Program-made: the position numbers and the translations under genes
Origin: JAHEIJ01 sp040235565
GTDB lineage: Bacteria; Pseudomonadota; Gammaproteobacteria; UBA6429; Thiohalophilaceae
Length of the DNA stretch: 16,855 nt
Assembly: GCA_040235565.1 (NCBI GenBank)
Contig: JBECLA010000108.1
Coordinates: forward strand, 1-16,855
Reading direction: 5' to 3'
Part shown: positions 6,188 to 14,198 of the stretch, one piece after another
How positions within the stretch are numbered: position 1 is the stretch's first letter
Layout: the number at the start of each line of letters is the position of its first letter
The notes under the pieces: model-generated
What the model was told of the DNA's origin: nothing
Databases searched by the model: none
Seen by the model: only the letters and a program-made list of their open reading frames with translations

Positions 6188-9061
6188 TTACTTGTTAATG
6201 GTGATTTCCTGTGCGGCATCACCGGCAGTGATCGTGATGGAAGCTTTCGGCTTGCTCAAATAATAACCCTGCGCATAATCCACTCCATAGGCCCGCAACA
6301 TGTTCAGGGTGGTTTCATTCTCCACAAATTCGGCAATGGTCTTTTTGCCCAGCGCATGGGCAATCTGGTTCATGGACTGGACCATGGCCTGATCCATGCG
6401 CGTCTCGGCCAGGCCTTTGACGAAGGAGCCGTCGATCTTGAGCTTGTCGACCGGCAGATTCTTGAGATAGGCGAAGGAGCTGAACCCCGTGCCAAAATCA
6501 TCCAGCGCAAATTCACACCCCATATCCTTCAACTGGTAAATGAACTTGGTGGCTGCCGCGAGGTTGGAAATCGCCGCCGATTCAGTGATCTCGAAGGTCA
6601 GGCAGGAAGGTTCGAGACCGGTTTCCTGCAATATGCTATTGATCATCGGCAGCAGTTCCCTGTCTTCAAAGGCACGGCCGGAGAGATTGATGGCAAAGCG
6701 GATGGATGAATCTGTCTGGTGTAATTCAGCCAGTTTGTGCATGGCGGTGTTGACCGTCCAGCGATCCACCTGGTTGATAAGACCAAAACGCTCCGCCGCG
6801 GGCATGAACCCCCCCGGCAGGATCGCATCACCATCATCCAGCTTCATTCGTAGCAGGACTTCATAGTCATGGATACGGCCATCGGGGATCGAGACGATCG
6901 GCTGGAAGGCCAGCTTGAACTTGTCATTCTCAAAGGCGTCCCGTACCCGTGAGGCCCAGCCCATATCCTCGGCCATGCCGTCCTTCTGTTTGTCCGCCGG
7001 GTTAAACAGGTGTAAACAATTGCGTCCCTGGGATTTGGCTATATTGCAGGCGAGGTCGGCATGCGAGAGGATTTCGTCAGCGCTGCCACTTTCTGCAGTG
7101 ATGGTACTGATGCCGATACTGACGGTCATATTAAAGGTATTGCCACTTTCAAAAAACCGATAGTTTTCAAACAGTGTACGAATGTGATCAGCAACATGGC
7201 GTGCAGCGATAATATCGACGTTGTATAACAGCACGGTGAATTCATCACCGCCGAAACGTGCCAGCAGATCGCCTTCACGCAGGTGACTGCGCAGCATCTG
7301 GGCGCATTCCACCAGTAAGCGATCCCCGGCCGCATGGCCCAGGGTATCGTTGATATATTTGAATTGATCCAGGTCGAGATACAGCAGGGCGCAATCTGCA
7401 CCGCTGCGTGCCACGCGTGAAATCTGGCGCTCCAGTTCCTGCTGGAAGTAATTACGATTGGACAGACCGGTCAGGCTGTCATGCTGGGCCTGGTAGGCCA
7501 GCTCTTCTTCGTATGCTTTCTGCTCGGTAATGTCGCGCGCCGTGCCGGTAATGTAGATCACATGCCGGTCGCTGTTCAGCTGGGGGCGCGCGTTGAAGCT
7601 CAGATAGCGACGATTGCCGTTCTTGTCGAGATGCACGGTTTCGTAGTGCAGGACTTCCTCGCCACGCATCAGTGCAACATGCACGGCGTTGTCACGTTCC
7701 GCGGATTCCGGCGCCTGAAACTCCGAGAAATGACGATGCAGCATTTCATGTGCGCTATAGCCATAAATGCGAGTCACCGCATCGTTGAGATAGGTCCAAT
7801 GTCCCTCGGCGTCCATACTCCAGACGAGATCGTGGGCGGTTTCCACCAGATCGCGGTAACGTGCTTCGGCTTCCAGTAACATCTTTTCGGTTGCCTTACG
7901 TTCGGATATGTCGGCGACCATCAGGGTGAAATAGGTTTGACCATCCATTTGCATTTTACTGGCGCGCAGGGAGAGAGGTATCAGGGCGCTGGAACTGTGC
8001 AAGCCCTGTAATTCCATTTCTTCGGCGTAGGATGGCAGTGTCAATTTGTCCAGGGCGAGACTCGGTAACAACCAGGAAAGCGAGCGACCCCGAATATCGT
8101 GACAACTATAACCAAACAGGCGCTCAGCGGCGGGATTGAAAGTCTCGATTTCACCGTCATGATTCACCACGATGATGCCTTCCGCCGCATTGTCGACGAT
8201 AGCATGCATATGCGATTCCTGTTCGCCGAGGCGATGAAACACCCTGCCCAGGGTTTGTATCAGATAACCGATTTCGTCAATCGAGCGGGGGCGCATGCGA
8301 CGCGACAGGTCAAGATAATTGGAAGCGCCGCTACTGCTGATGACTTCCTGTACCGGTTCCAGCGACTGCCCCAGGCTACGGATGGCGAGGAAAGTAACGG
8401 TAAAGGCAATCAAACCCATCAGTCCCCAGGCGACAAGCAGATCCATGGACAGGAAGCCGGTTTGCCACCAGTAGTATTTCAACAAAATGGTGGTAGCCAG
8501 GAGAGGAATATAGCCACCAATCAACAGCATTTTGGACTTCATGCTGATGTGGATCTGATTGAGCCCGGCATATTGCGTGGTGCGACCCAGCAGGGAAAGT
8601 GAGTACAAATAACCCGGCATGCCAAACAAAATGGCGATCACAAGTTGCAGCAGGATAAATTGCAGCAGACTGACATAGGCGGAACTGTCACTGCTATAGA
8701 CACCGTACCAGTGTTGTACCGTTGGAATGATCAGGACATACAACAGAAAAAACGACCAGTAACTGTCTGCATAGCCTTGCAGATTTTGTCCCAGCAGTTG
8801 TGGCAGGTCCTTCGAGCTGGATTCGTTTTGTTCGCGGATGATCAGCGGTAGCAACAGGTTGCGAAAATGACGCGTCATCAAGACCAGCAATCCAAAATAG
8901 ATGACGAGGAGTGTGGGTCCGACTGGCCAGGCAATGAGCGGCGACAGGGATACCATACCGAAGTAGCTAGCAATGCCGTAACCGAAGACCGGTGCCAGGG
9001 CAAAGCTACCGACTACAATCAGTAACAGTTGTTGATGGATCTTGCGTAGTTCTTGATCCAT
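6188..9061 (-). CDS. Membrane PAS-PAS-GGDEF-EAL cyclic-di-GMP protein
   Basis: A 957-residue inner-membrane signalling protein. About six hydrophobic segments span residues 10-228 (near 10-30, 48-63, 103-118, 130-150, 178-195 and 207-228). A HAMP-like linker follows to about 280, then PAS 1 (about 283-390, FNPAAERLFGYS) and PAS 2 (about 399-515, LNDAVTRIYGYSAHEM). The GGDEF domain (about 522-680) has an intact GGDEF at 604-608 and an RxxD product-inhibition site, REGD, at 595-598. The EAL domain (about 700-950) begins YEVLLRM, EVL at 734-736. It keeps INLSG, FEITES, DDFGTG, KLKIDG, EFVEN and QGYYLSKP, so metal and substrate residues appear present. Both synthesis and breakdown of cyclic-di-GMP are therefore possible. 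The sensed signal is unknown; the PAS domains show no cofactor signature I can assign. AAAGGG lies just ahead of ATG 9061. Confidence 0.93.
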   Translation of the reverse strand: MDQELRKIHQQLLLIVVGSFALAPVFGYGIASYFGMVSLSPLIAWPVGPTLLVIYFGLLVLMTRHFRNLLLPLIIREQNESSSKDLPQLLGQNLQGYADSYWSFFLLYVLIIPTVQHWYGVYSSDSSAYVSLLQFILLQLVIAILFGMPGYLYSLSLLGRTTQYAGLNQIHISMKSKMLLIGGYIPLLATTILLKYYWWQTGFLSMDLLVAWGLMGLIAFTVTFLAIRSLGQSLEPVQEVISSSGASNYLDLSRRMRPRSIDEIGYLIQTLGRVFHRLGEQESHMHAIVDNAAEGIIVVNHDGEIETFNPAAERLFGYSCHDIRGRSLSWLLPSLALDKLTLPSYAEEMELQGLHSSSALIPLSLRASKMQMDGQTYFTLMVADISERKATEKMLLEAEARYRDLVETAHDLVWSMDAEGHWTYLNDAVTRIYGYSAHEMLHRHFSEFQAPESAERDNAVHVALMRGEEVLHYETVHLDKNGNRRYLSFNARPQLNSDRHVIYITGTARDITEQKAYEEELAYQAQHDSLTGLSNRNYFQQELERQISRVARSGADCALLYLDLDQFKYINDTLGHAAGDRLLVECAQMLRSHLREGDLLARFGGDEFTVLLYNVDIIAARHVADHIRTLFENYRFFESGNTFNMTVSIGISTITAESGSADEILSHADLACNIAKSQGRNCLHLFNPADKQKDGMAEDMGWASRVRDAFENDKFKLAFQPIVSIPDGRIHDYEVLLRMKLDDGDAILPGGFMPAAERFGLINQVDRWTVNTAMHKLAELHQTDSSIRFAINLSGRAFEDRELLPMINSILQETGLEPSCLTFEITESAAISNLAAATKFIYQLKDMGCEFALDDFGTGFSSFAYLKNLPVDKLKIDGSFVKGLAETRMDQAMVQSMNQIAHALGKKTIAEFVENETTLNMLRAYGVDYAQGYYLSKPKASITITAGDAAQEITINK

Positions 9062-9276
9062 ACAGCCCTTTGAGTTGTTATTGTTAGATAATTGAGGGTA
9101 ATCATATACGAATCCCCTGCGTGAATACTATCACACATATTAATGGCAAAAAGCGTCTTCCTGAATCATACAAAACAACAATCATGACAGGCCCCCGATA
9201 GCGTGAGTGCAGATAACCTGTTGAATTAATTATATATTTATCAAGTTCTCAACTGAATGAGCAGAAGCAGAAAAAA

Positions 9277-10359
9277 ATGAAAAGACGTGAATTTATCAAG
9301 ACAGCAGGTGCCGGCTCGCTCGTGGCCGGCAGTATGGTGGCTGCCCCTGCGATTGCCACCGGAACGGAAAAGTTCAAATGGAAAATGGTCACCACCTGGC
9401 CCAAGAACTTCCCTGGCCTCGGCACCGGTGCCAATCATCTGGCGAAACTTATCAGCCAGATGAGCGGTGGCCGCATGCAGGTAAAGGTTTATGGGGCGAA
9501 GGAACTGGTGCCTGCATTTGAGGTCTTCGACGCCGTTTCCAGTGGTACCGCCGAAATGGGACACGGCGCGGCCTATTACTGGAAGGGCAAAACGGAAGCG
9601 GCACAATTCTTCTCGTCAGTACCTTTTGGTCTGACGGCACAGGAAATGAATGGCTGGTTGTACCATGGTGGTGGCATGGAATTATGGGAACTGCTCTATG
9701 ATCGCTTTAATCTTGTTCCGGCTGCTGCCGGAAATACCGGTGTGCAGATGGGCGGTTGGTTCAATAAGGAAATCAATTCCCTTCAAGATATGCAGGGGCT
9801 CAAAATGCGCATCCCGGGTCTGGGCGGGGAAGTCCTCAAACGGCTTGGCGGCACCCCGGTAAACTTGCCTGGAGGTGAACTCTATACCGCACTCCAGTCC
9901 GGCGCGATTGACGCCACCGAATGGGTGGGGCCGTACAATGATCTCGCGTTTGGACTCTACAAGGCTGCCAGGTATTACTATTATCCCGGCTGGCATGAAC
10001 CCGGACCCACGCTGGAAGCCATCATCAACAAGACTGCGTTCAGTAAATTACCAAAAGATCTCAAGAGTATTGTTCTGAACGCATGCAAGGTAGCGAATCA
10101 GGACATGCTGGCGGAATACACGGCCCGTAACAATGCGGCATTACATACCCTGATCACCAGGCACAAAGTCAAGTTGCGCCAATATCCGGATGATGTGCTG
10201 GCCAAATTGCGGCAGTTGTCCGATGAGGTTGTTGCGGAAGTGGCGGCCAAAGACAAGTTGTCGAAGCAAGTGTACGCGTCTTTTCGCCAATTCCGGGATC
10301 AGGTCATGGAGTGGCACAAGGTTTCGGAACAGTCATATTTACGTGCCAGGGAACTGTAA
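9277..10359 (+). CDS. TRAP transporter substrate-binding protein (DctP/TakP type), Tat-exported
   Basis: A 360-residue periplasmic binding protein. The N-terminus MKRREFIKTAGAGSLVAGSM carries a twin-arginine (R3 R4) Tat signal with cleavage near PAIA. The mature part shows the DctP fold signatures KFKWKMVTTWPKNFPG, AFEVFDAVSSGTAEMGHG and LKMRIPG with R178, the arginine that usually grips the substrate carboxylate. ALQSGAIDATEWVGP follows at 206-219. Closest in my memory are 2-oxoacid/monocarboxylate binders such as Rhodobacter TakP, so an organic acid is the likely ligand, by inference. TRAP systems need DctQ and DctM membrane partners; neither is adjacent, so this is an orphan or pairs with a distant permease. 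The ATG follows a purine-rich stretch (GAGCAGAAGCAGAAAAAA) without a classical ribosome site. It is divergent from the GGDEF/EAL gene across a 215-base gap. Confidence 0.93.
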   Translation: MKRREFIKTAGAGSLVAGSMVAAPAIATGTEKFKWKMVTTWPKNFPGLGTGANHLAKLISQMSGGRMQVKVYGAKELVPAFEVFDAVSSGTAEMGHGAAYYWKGKTEAAQFFSSVPFGLTAQEMNGWLYHGGGMELWELLYDRFNLVPAAAGNTGVQMGGWFNKEINSLQDMQGLKMRIPGLGGEVLKRLGGTPVNLPGGELYTALQSGAIDATEWVGPYNDLAFGLYKAARYYYYPGWHEPGPTLEAIINKTAFSKLPKDLKSIVLNACKVANQDMLAEYTARNNAALHTLITRHKVKLRQYPDDVLAKLRQLSDEVVAEVAAKDKLSKQVYASFRQFRDQVMEWHKVSEQSYLRAREL

Positions 10360-10417
10360 GCGTCGATATGTCTGGCACGGTTTGCTCAAGATAATTTTGT
10401 CGTGACGCGACGATTCG

Positions 10418-10436
10418 GGCCGGGATTATCCCGGCC
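10418..10436. terminator. GC-rich hairpin between convergent genes
   Basis: GGCCGGGA (10418-10425) and TCCCGGCC (10429-10436) form a perfect 8-base stem with a 3-base TTA centre, between the converging TRAP and polymerase genes. It is symmetric and strong, but no T run follows on either strand, so it may need another factor or act mainly against RNA decay. Confidence 0.4.
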
Positions 10437-10471
10437 GCTGAGAGCGCAGCCAGGTACCCATCAGCAGGGAT

Positions 10472-11707
10472 TCAAACGGTCTTGCGGTGACCGAAAGGTT
10501 TCCAGGCGGGGGCAATGACGTTGGGCATGCTGGAACGGTTCAACAGGCGGGCCGGTGTGAGGGCGAACTCGCCATAACGCTGATTGATGCTATCCATCAC
10601 CCGATTGCTGTCGCTGTGATCCGGCAAGGGTTCGGCGAACAGTTCGAGCTGGAGGGCGGCCGGATGCGGGTCCAGTGCCGTTACCTGGACCTGATGCACG
10701 CCCTCACCCTGCCAGTGACAACGTAATACCTGTTTTCCCAGTTTGAAGATCAGCAGGCCGTCGTTGGTCGGCATGACACTTTGCGACTTGTCGCCCACCC
10801 AGCCGTCCCGCGTCAGCAGGCCGATGAAAAAGGTCTGGGCCTGCATTTCATGACGCCGCAGGCGGGCGGCCACCTTTTCACTCATGTGTTGCAGGTAGAT
10901 CAGCAGCACGGGGCGGGAGCGGGTATCAGGCGGAACCACCTTGCCGTGGCCGATGGATTTGGGCGCGGGAACATGGGTTTCCACCTTGGCCGGGTCCTCG
11001 CCCTGGCACATGTACCAGATGCGCCGGCCGGGATTACCAAAGCGGCGGGCCAGTTCGCCGATGGGCAGACGGGCCATGTCGCCGCAGGTCCAGACACCCC
11101 GTTCCGCCAGAAAGCGGCCGATACCGTCGGCGATACCGCAGAGTTCGGTAACCGGCACTTCGGCCAGCCGTTGTCGCGCTTCCCAGGGCGGGATACAACC
11201 CAGGCCGTTGGGCTTGTTTTGTTTGGCGGCAAACTTGGCGGTGGTCTTGTCGCCACTGACCCCGACCGAGCAGGACAGGCCGGAAACCTCGAATACTTTT
11301 TGCTTCACCAGGCGCGCAATGCGCGGTGGTGGGCCATGCAGTTTCTGGCAACGGCTGACATCCAGGAAGGCCTCATCCACCGAAAAGACTTCCACATCCG
11401 GGCTAATCTCCTGCAGCGCACTCATGATGTTGGAGGACACGGCCGCGTAACGTTCCGGATTGGCCGGGCGCTGGATCAGATCCGGATAGCGTTGGCGTGC
11501 CTCCTTGAGACGCATGCCGGTCTTGATGCCATAAGCGCGTGCTTCATAGGAACAGGTAATGATGCAGGTGCCCTGCATGCCGTTGGTGACAGCGATCGGT
11601 CGACCACGCAGCTCCGGGTGATCGTATTGTTCGACTGAGGCAAAGAAGGCGTCCATGTCCATCAGAATGATGGCGCGAGGCCAGAACGGCGCGGATGAGT
11701 CCGGCAT
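10472..11707 (-). CDS. Y-family DNA polymerase (DinB/UmuC type), partner of the adjacent lexA
   Basis: A 411-residue translesion polymerase. The catalytic metal residues are visible: D17 in LMDMDAFFASVEQ (15-27) and D111/E112 in FSVDEAFLDVS (108-118), matching D8, D103 and E104 of E. coli Pol IV. The YEARAYGIKTGM stretch (54-65) and the GVSGDKTTAKFAAKQNKPNG palm segment (149-168) are standard. The little-finger region continues to about 350. QLELF at 353-357 fits the sliding-clamp binding motif QLxLF. The tail VMDSINQRYGEFAL is UmuC-like, so Pol IV versus Pol V type is not settled; no umuD is present and the active-site residues argue against an inactive ImuB. It starts 14 bases after the lexA stop and is therefore probably co-transcribed and damage-inducible. 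Confidence 0.93.
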   Translation of the reverse strand: MPDSSAPFWPRAIILMDMDAFFASVEQYDHPELRGRPIAVTNGMQGTCIITCSYEARAYGIKTGMRLKEARQRYPDLIQRPANPERYAAVSSNIMSALQEISPDVEVFSVDEAFLDVSRCQKLHGPPPRIARLVKQKVFEVSGLSCSVGVSGDKTTAKFAAKQNKPNGLGCIPPWEARQRLAEVPVTELCGIADGIGRFLAERGVWTCGDMARLPIGELARRFGNPGRRIWYMCQGEDPAKVETHVPAPKSIGHGKVVPPDTRSRPVLLIYLQHMSEKVAARLRRHEMQAQTFFIGLLTRDGWVGDKSQSVMPTNDGLLIFKLGKQVLRCHWQGEGVHQVQVTALDPHPAALQLELFAEPLPDHSDSNRVMDSINQRYGEFALTPARLLNRSSMPNVIAPAWKPFGHRKTV

Positions 11708-11721
11708 GACCGCCGCGGCCG

Positions 11722-12321
11722 TCAGGGGTAATGACGGAGCTGACCCACCAGGACTCCCTGAATGCGTACCCGTTCGGGGGCGTACTGCATGGGTGACAGG
11801 GTGGTGTTTTCCGGGATCAGCAGCACCTGGCCGTTGGCCAGGCGTTTGAAACGTTTCAGGGTGGCATCCTGCTCGTCAATCAGGGCGACCACGATCTCGC
11901 CATCGCGGGCGGTTTGGCGCTGTTCGATAATGACCCAGTCACCGTCCAGGATGCCGATGTCGATCATCGAGTCGCCTTTGACCTGCAGGGCAAACCGGTT
12001 GTCGTTGACAAACATTGCGCCAAGGTCGAGTTCATCCTGGCCGGGAATGGCCTCAATAGGGTGGCCGGCGGCAATCCGACCTGCCAATGGGAGGGTCGTG
12101 GAGTGGAGTTGGGATTCATTGGCAAGCCGGATACCGCGCCAACCGCGCTCGACATGCTCCAGGGCGCCCTTGTTAGTGAGCGCCTGCACATACCGGTGCA
12201 CCGTGCCTTTCGACCTGATGTTCATGGCCGTGCCGATTTCCGTCAGCGTGGGCCCGTGCCCGTGCTGGCGAATATAGTCGCGGATAAACTCGAGAATGCG
12301 GTGTTCCAGTTGTGTGAGCAT
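11722..12321 (-). CDS. lexA: LexA repressor with its own operator (second-type LexA)
   Basis: A 199-residue SOS repressor. The frame is open back to 12531, but ATG 12321 (MLTQLEHRILEFI) is the family start and lies just after the operator and promoter. Residues 1-65 form the winged helix: PTLTEIGTAMNIRSKGTVHRYVQAL. Its recognition segment (SKGTVHRYV) differs from the E. coli one (SPNAAEEHL), consistent with a different box. The self-cleavage bond is A85-G86 within LAGRIAAGHP. S118 (VKGDSMID) and K156 (ATLKRF) are the catalytic pair, so RecA-stimulated autocleavage should occur. Downstream by 14 bases is the Y-family polymerase. Whether the genome has another lexA cannot be told from here. Confidence 0.94.
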   Translation of the reverse strand: MLTQLEHRILEFIRDYIRQHGHGPTLTEIGTAMNIRSKGTVHRYVQALTNKGALEHVERGWRGIRLANESQLHSTTLPLAGRIAAGHPIEAIPGQDELDLGAMFVNDNRFALQVKGDSMIDIGILDGDWVIIEQRQTARDGEIVVALIDEQDATLKRFKRLANGQVLLIPENTTLSPMQYAPERVRIQGVLVGQLRHYP

Positions 12322-12330
12322 AATTAAAAT

Positions 12331-12371
12331 GTTCTCCAGACGTTCTCTAGAATAGAGAACTTTTGGAGAAC
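12331..12371. promoter_or_regulatory. Four-half-site LexA operator array
   Basis: Read on the plus strand the site is GTTCTCC (12331-12337), AGAC, GTTCTCTA (12342-12349), GAA, TAGAGAAC (12353-12360), TTTT, GGAGAAC (12365-12371). It is symmetric about base 12351. Each side is a direct repeat, GTTC-N7-GTTC on the left and GAAC-N7-GAAC on the right. That is the spacing known for alphaproteobacterial LexA boxes. Position over the lexA promoter makes autorepression likely. Confidence 0.8.
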
Positions 12372-12377
12372 GATCAA
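12349..12377 (-). promoter_or_regulatory. lexA promoter inside the operator array
   Basis: On the minus strand TTGATC (12372-12377), a spacer of exactly 17 bases (12355-12371) and TATTCT (12349-12354) form a sigma-70 promoter. The right-hand direct repeat lies wholly between the two hexamers and the central dyad covers the -10, so a bound repressor would exclude polymerase. Transcription would start near 12342. The outer left half-site GGAGAAC then supplies GGAG as a ribosome site 12 bases ahead of the ATG. Confidence 0.65.
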
Positions 12378-12430
12378 GGGCCGCCGGCAAAAAATTTACT
12401 GCGGGCCTGAGAGGCGGAAGAGACAGGGGG

Positions 12431-14086
12431 CTAATCAGGATCGCCGGGCCAGGCGGCCAGCAGGATGATGACGCCGAGGCCACCGAGCAGCCAGCTGCCC
12501 AGCGGCAGGTTGCCCAGCATGGTGGGGGCATAACCGTCCAGCGCGGTGAGGACGGCCGCGGACACCAGCAGGCTGCCGCCGAGGATGGCGCCGAAACTGC
12601 GGCGATTGGCGCGGCGGATTTCGCGCCGCAATTGCTGCATCTGTTCCGGTTTGAGTTCCATCTTGAGGTTACCGTCCTTGGCCTGCTCCAGCAGCTCGTA
12701 GATCTTGTTCGGCAGTTGCGGCAGGCGTTCCGCCCACAACGGGATGTTTTCTTTCAGGTGGCGATGAAAAGCCTTGGGGCCGATTTGTTCGCGCATCCAT
12801 CTTTCGAGGAAGGGCTTGGCCGTGGTCCACAGATCCAGATCGGGATAGAGCTGGCGCCCCAGGCCTTCGATATTGAGCAGGGTTTTCTGTAGCAGTACCA
12901 GTTGCGGCTGGACTTCCATATTAAAGCGACGGGCGGTCTGGAACAGGCGCAGCAACACCTGGCCGAAGGAAATTTCACTCAGCGGTTTGTCGAAAATCGG
13001 TTCACAGACCGTGCGAATCGCGGCCTCAAATTCATCTACCCGGGTATCGCGTGCCACCCAGCCGGAGTCGACGTGTAGCTGGGCGACACGACGGTAATCG
13101 CGGTTAAAGAAGGCCAGGAAATTTTCCGCCAGGTAACGCTGGTCGGTAGCATTGAGACTACCCATGATGCCGAAGTCGACCGCAATGTACTGCCCGGAAT
13201 CGGAGACAAAAATGTTGCCGGGGTGCATGTCGGCATGAAAGAAGCTGTCGCGAAACACCTGGGTAAAAAAGATTTCCACGCCGTGTTCGGCCAGGGTTTT
13301 CAGATCAATTCCGGCGGCACGCAAGCGGTCGATCTGGCTGATGGGAATACCGTGAATGCGTTCCATCACCATCACATCCCGGCGGGTGTATTCCCAGTAG
13401 ATCTCGGGCACATATAACAGGGAAGAACCGAGAAAATTGCGCCGCAACTGATTGGCATTGGCGGCTTCGCGCATCAGATCGAGCTCATCCACCAGGGTTT
13501 TTTCAAACTCCTGCACCACTTCGCGAGGACGCAGTTGTTTACCCGCGGCCCAGTAGCGTTCAATCTTGTCGGCGATGATGTAGAGCAGGCTGATGTCACG
13601 CCGGATGACCGACAGAATCCCCGGTCGTAGCACCTTGACCACCACCTTGCGGCCGTCCTGGAGGGTGGCACCATGCACCTGGGCAATTGAGGCCGAGGCA
13701 AACGGCGTGGCCTCGAAGTCGGTGAACACATCCTCAATACGACAACCGAGACTGGCTTCAATGATCTGTCTTGCCTGCGCATCGGGAAAGGGCGGGACCT
13801 GATCCTGCAGGCGGGCCAGTTCGGCGGCAATGTCATCCGGCAGCAGGTCCCGGCGGGTGGAGAGGATTTGCCCGAACTTGACGAAAATCGGGCCCAGTTG
13901 TTCCAGCGCCCGTCGGATCCGCACGCCGCGGCTGGTGCGACGCTTGACCCAGGTCCAGGGCATGAAAACTTTCAGGAACCGCAGGGGACGAAACAGGTGG
14001 GAAGCGAGGATCAGTTCATCCAGTCCCTGGCTGGCCAGTACCCAGCTGATTTTCATGAGACGAAAAAACTGGCTGAATCGGTACAT
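12431..14086 (-). CDS. ubiB: UbiB, atypical kinase/ATPase needed for ubiquinone synthesis
   Basis: A 551-residue member of the ABC1/ADCK/UbiB family, close to E. coli UbiB (546). It supports coenzyme Q synthesis at the inner membrane through ATPase activity. Visible family marks are the KxGQ motif in FVKFGQILSTRRDLLP (69-83, K70 G72 Q73), the alanine-rich loop ASASIAQVH (130-138) replacing the glycine loop of kinases, and K151. HADMHPGNI is at 284-292 and the metal-binding VDFG at 303-306. Residues about 500-545 form two hydrophobic segments that anchor the C-terminus. In many gammaproteobacteria ubiB follows ubiE and ubiJ; here neither is adjacent. The gene is followed after 109 bases by lexA, which has its own promoter, so co-regulation is not implied. 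ATG 14086 has no clear ribosome site. Confidence 0.95.
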   Translation of the reverse strand: MYRFSQFFRLMKISWVLASQGLDELILASHLFRPLRFLKVFMPWTWVKRRTSRGVRIRRALEQLGPIFVKFGQILSTRRDLLPDDIAAELARLQDQVPPFPDAQARQIIEASLGCRIEDVFTDFEATPFASASIAQVHGATLQDGRKVVVKVLRPGILSVIRRDISLLYIIADKIERYWAAGKQLRPREVVQEFEKTLVDELDLMREAANANQLRRNFLGSSLLYVPEIYWEYTRRDVMVMERIHGIPISQIDRLRAAGIDLKTLAEHGVEIFFTQVFRDSFFHADMHPGNIFVSDSGQYIAVDFGIMGSLNATDQRYLAENFLAFFNRDYRRVAQLHVDSGWVARDTRVDEFEAAIRTVCEPIFDKPLSEISFGQVLLRLFQTARRFNMEVQPQLVLLQKTLLNIEGLGRQLYPDLDLWTTAKPFLERWMREQIGPKAFHRHLKENIPLWAERLPQLPNKIYELLEQAKDGNLKMELKPEQMQQLRREIRRANRRSFGAILGGSLLVSAAVLTALDGYAPTMLGNLPLGSWLLGGLGVIILLAAWPGDPD

Positions 14087-14145
14087 GGGGCAGCGACATC
14101 GTGTTGTTATGATGGGCAGATTGTAAGGGCTCAGCCATCAAGAAG

Positions 14146-14161
14146 CGAGCCGGACTCGCCA
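14146..14161 (-). terminator. Weak hairpin after the 91-residue gene
   Basis: On the minus strand GCGAG-TCCGG-CTCGC followed by TTCTT lies between the small coiled-coil gene and ubiB. The stem is only five pairs and the T run is interrupted, so termination is tentative. Confidence 0.3.
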
Positions 14162-14198
14162 CCTTGGCCGCGGTAGAAAAGGTCTTAACTGGGTGGTG

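Noticed and set aside
8099..8602. Open frame of 167 codons on the plus strand
   Set aside because: It lies antisense to the membrane and PAS regions of the GGDEF/EAL gene and shows no recognisable domain or ribosome site.
10781..11638. Long open frame of 285 codons on the plus strand
   Set aside because: It is antisense to the Y-family polymerase gene, whose motifs are unmistakable; the composition is low-complexity and shows no family signature.
12322..12531. Upstream extension of the lexA frame to 12531
   Set aside because: The extension overlaps the end of ubiB and crosses the lexA promoter and operator; the product would have a 70-residue leader unlike any LexA.
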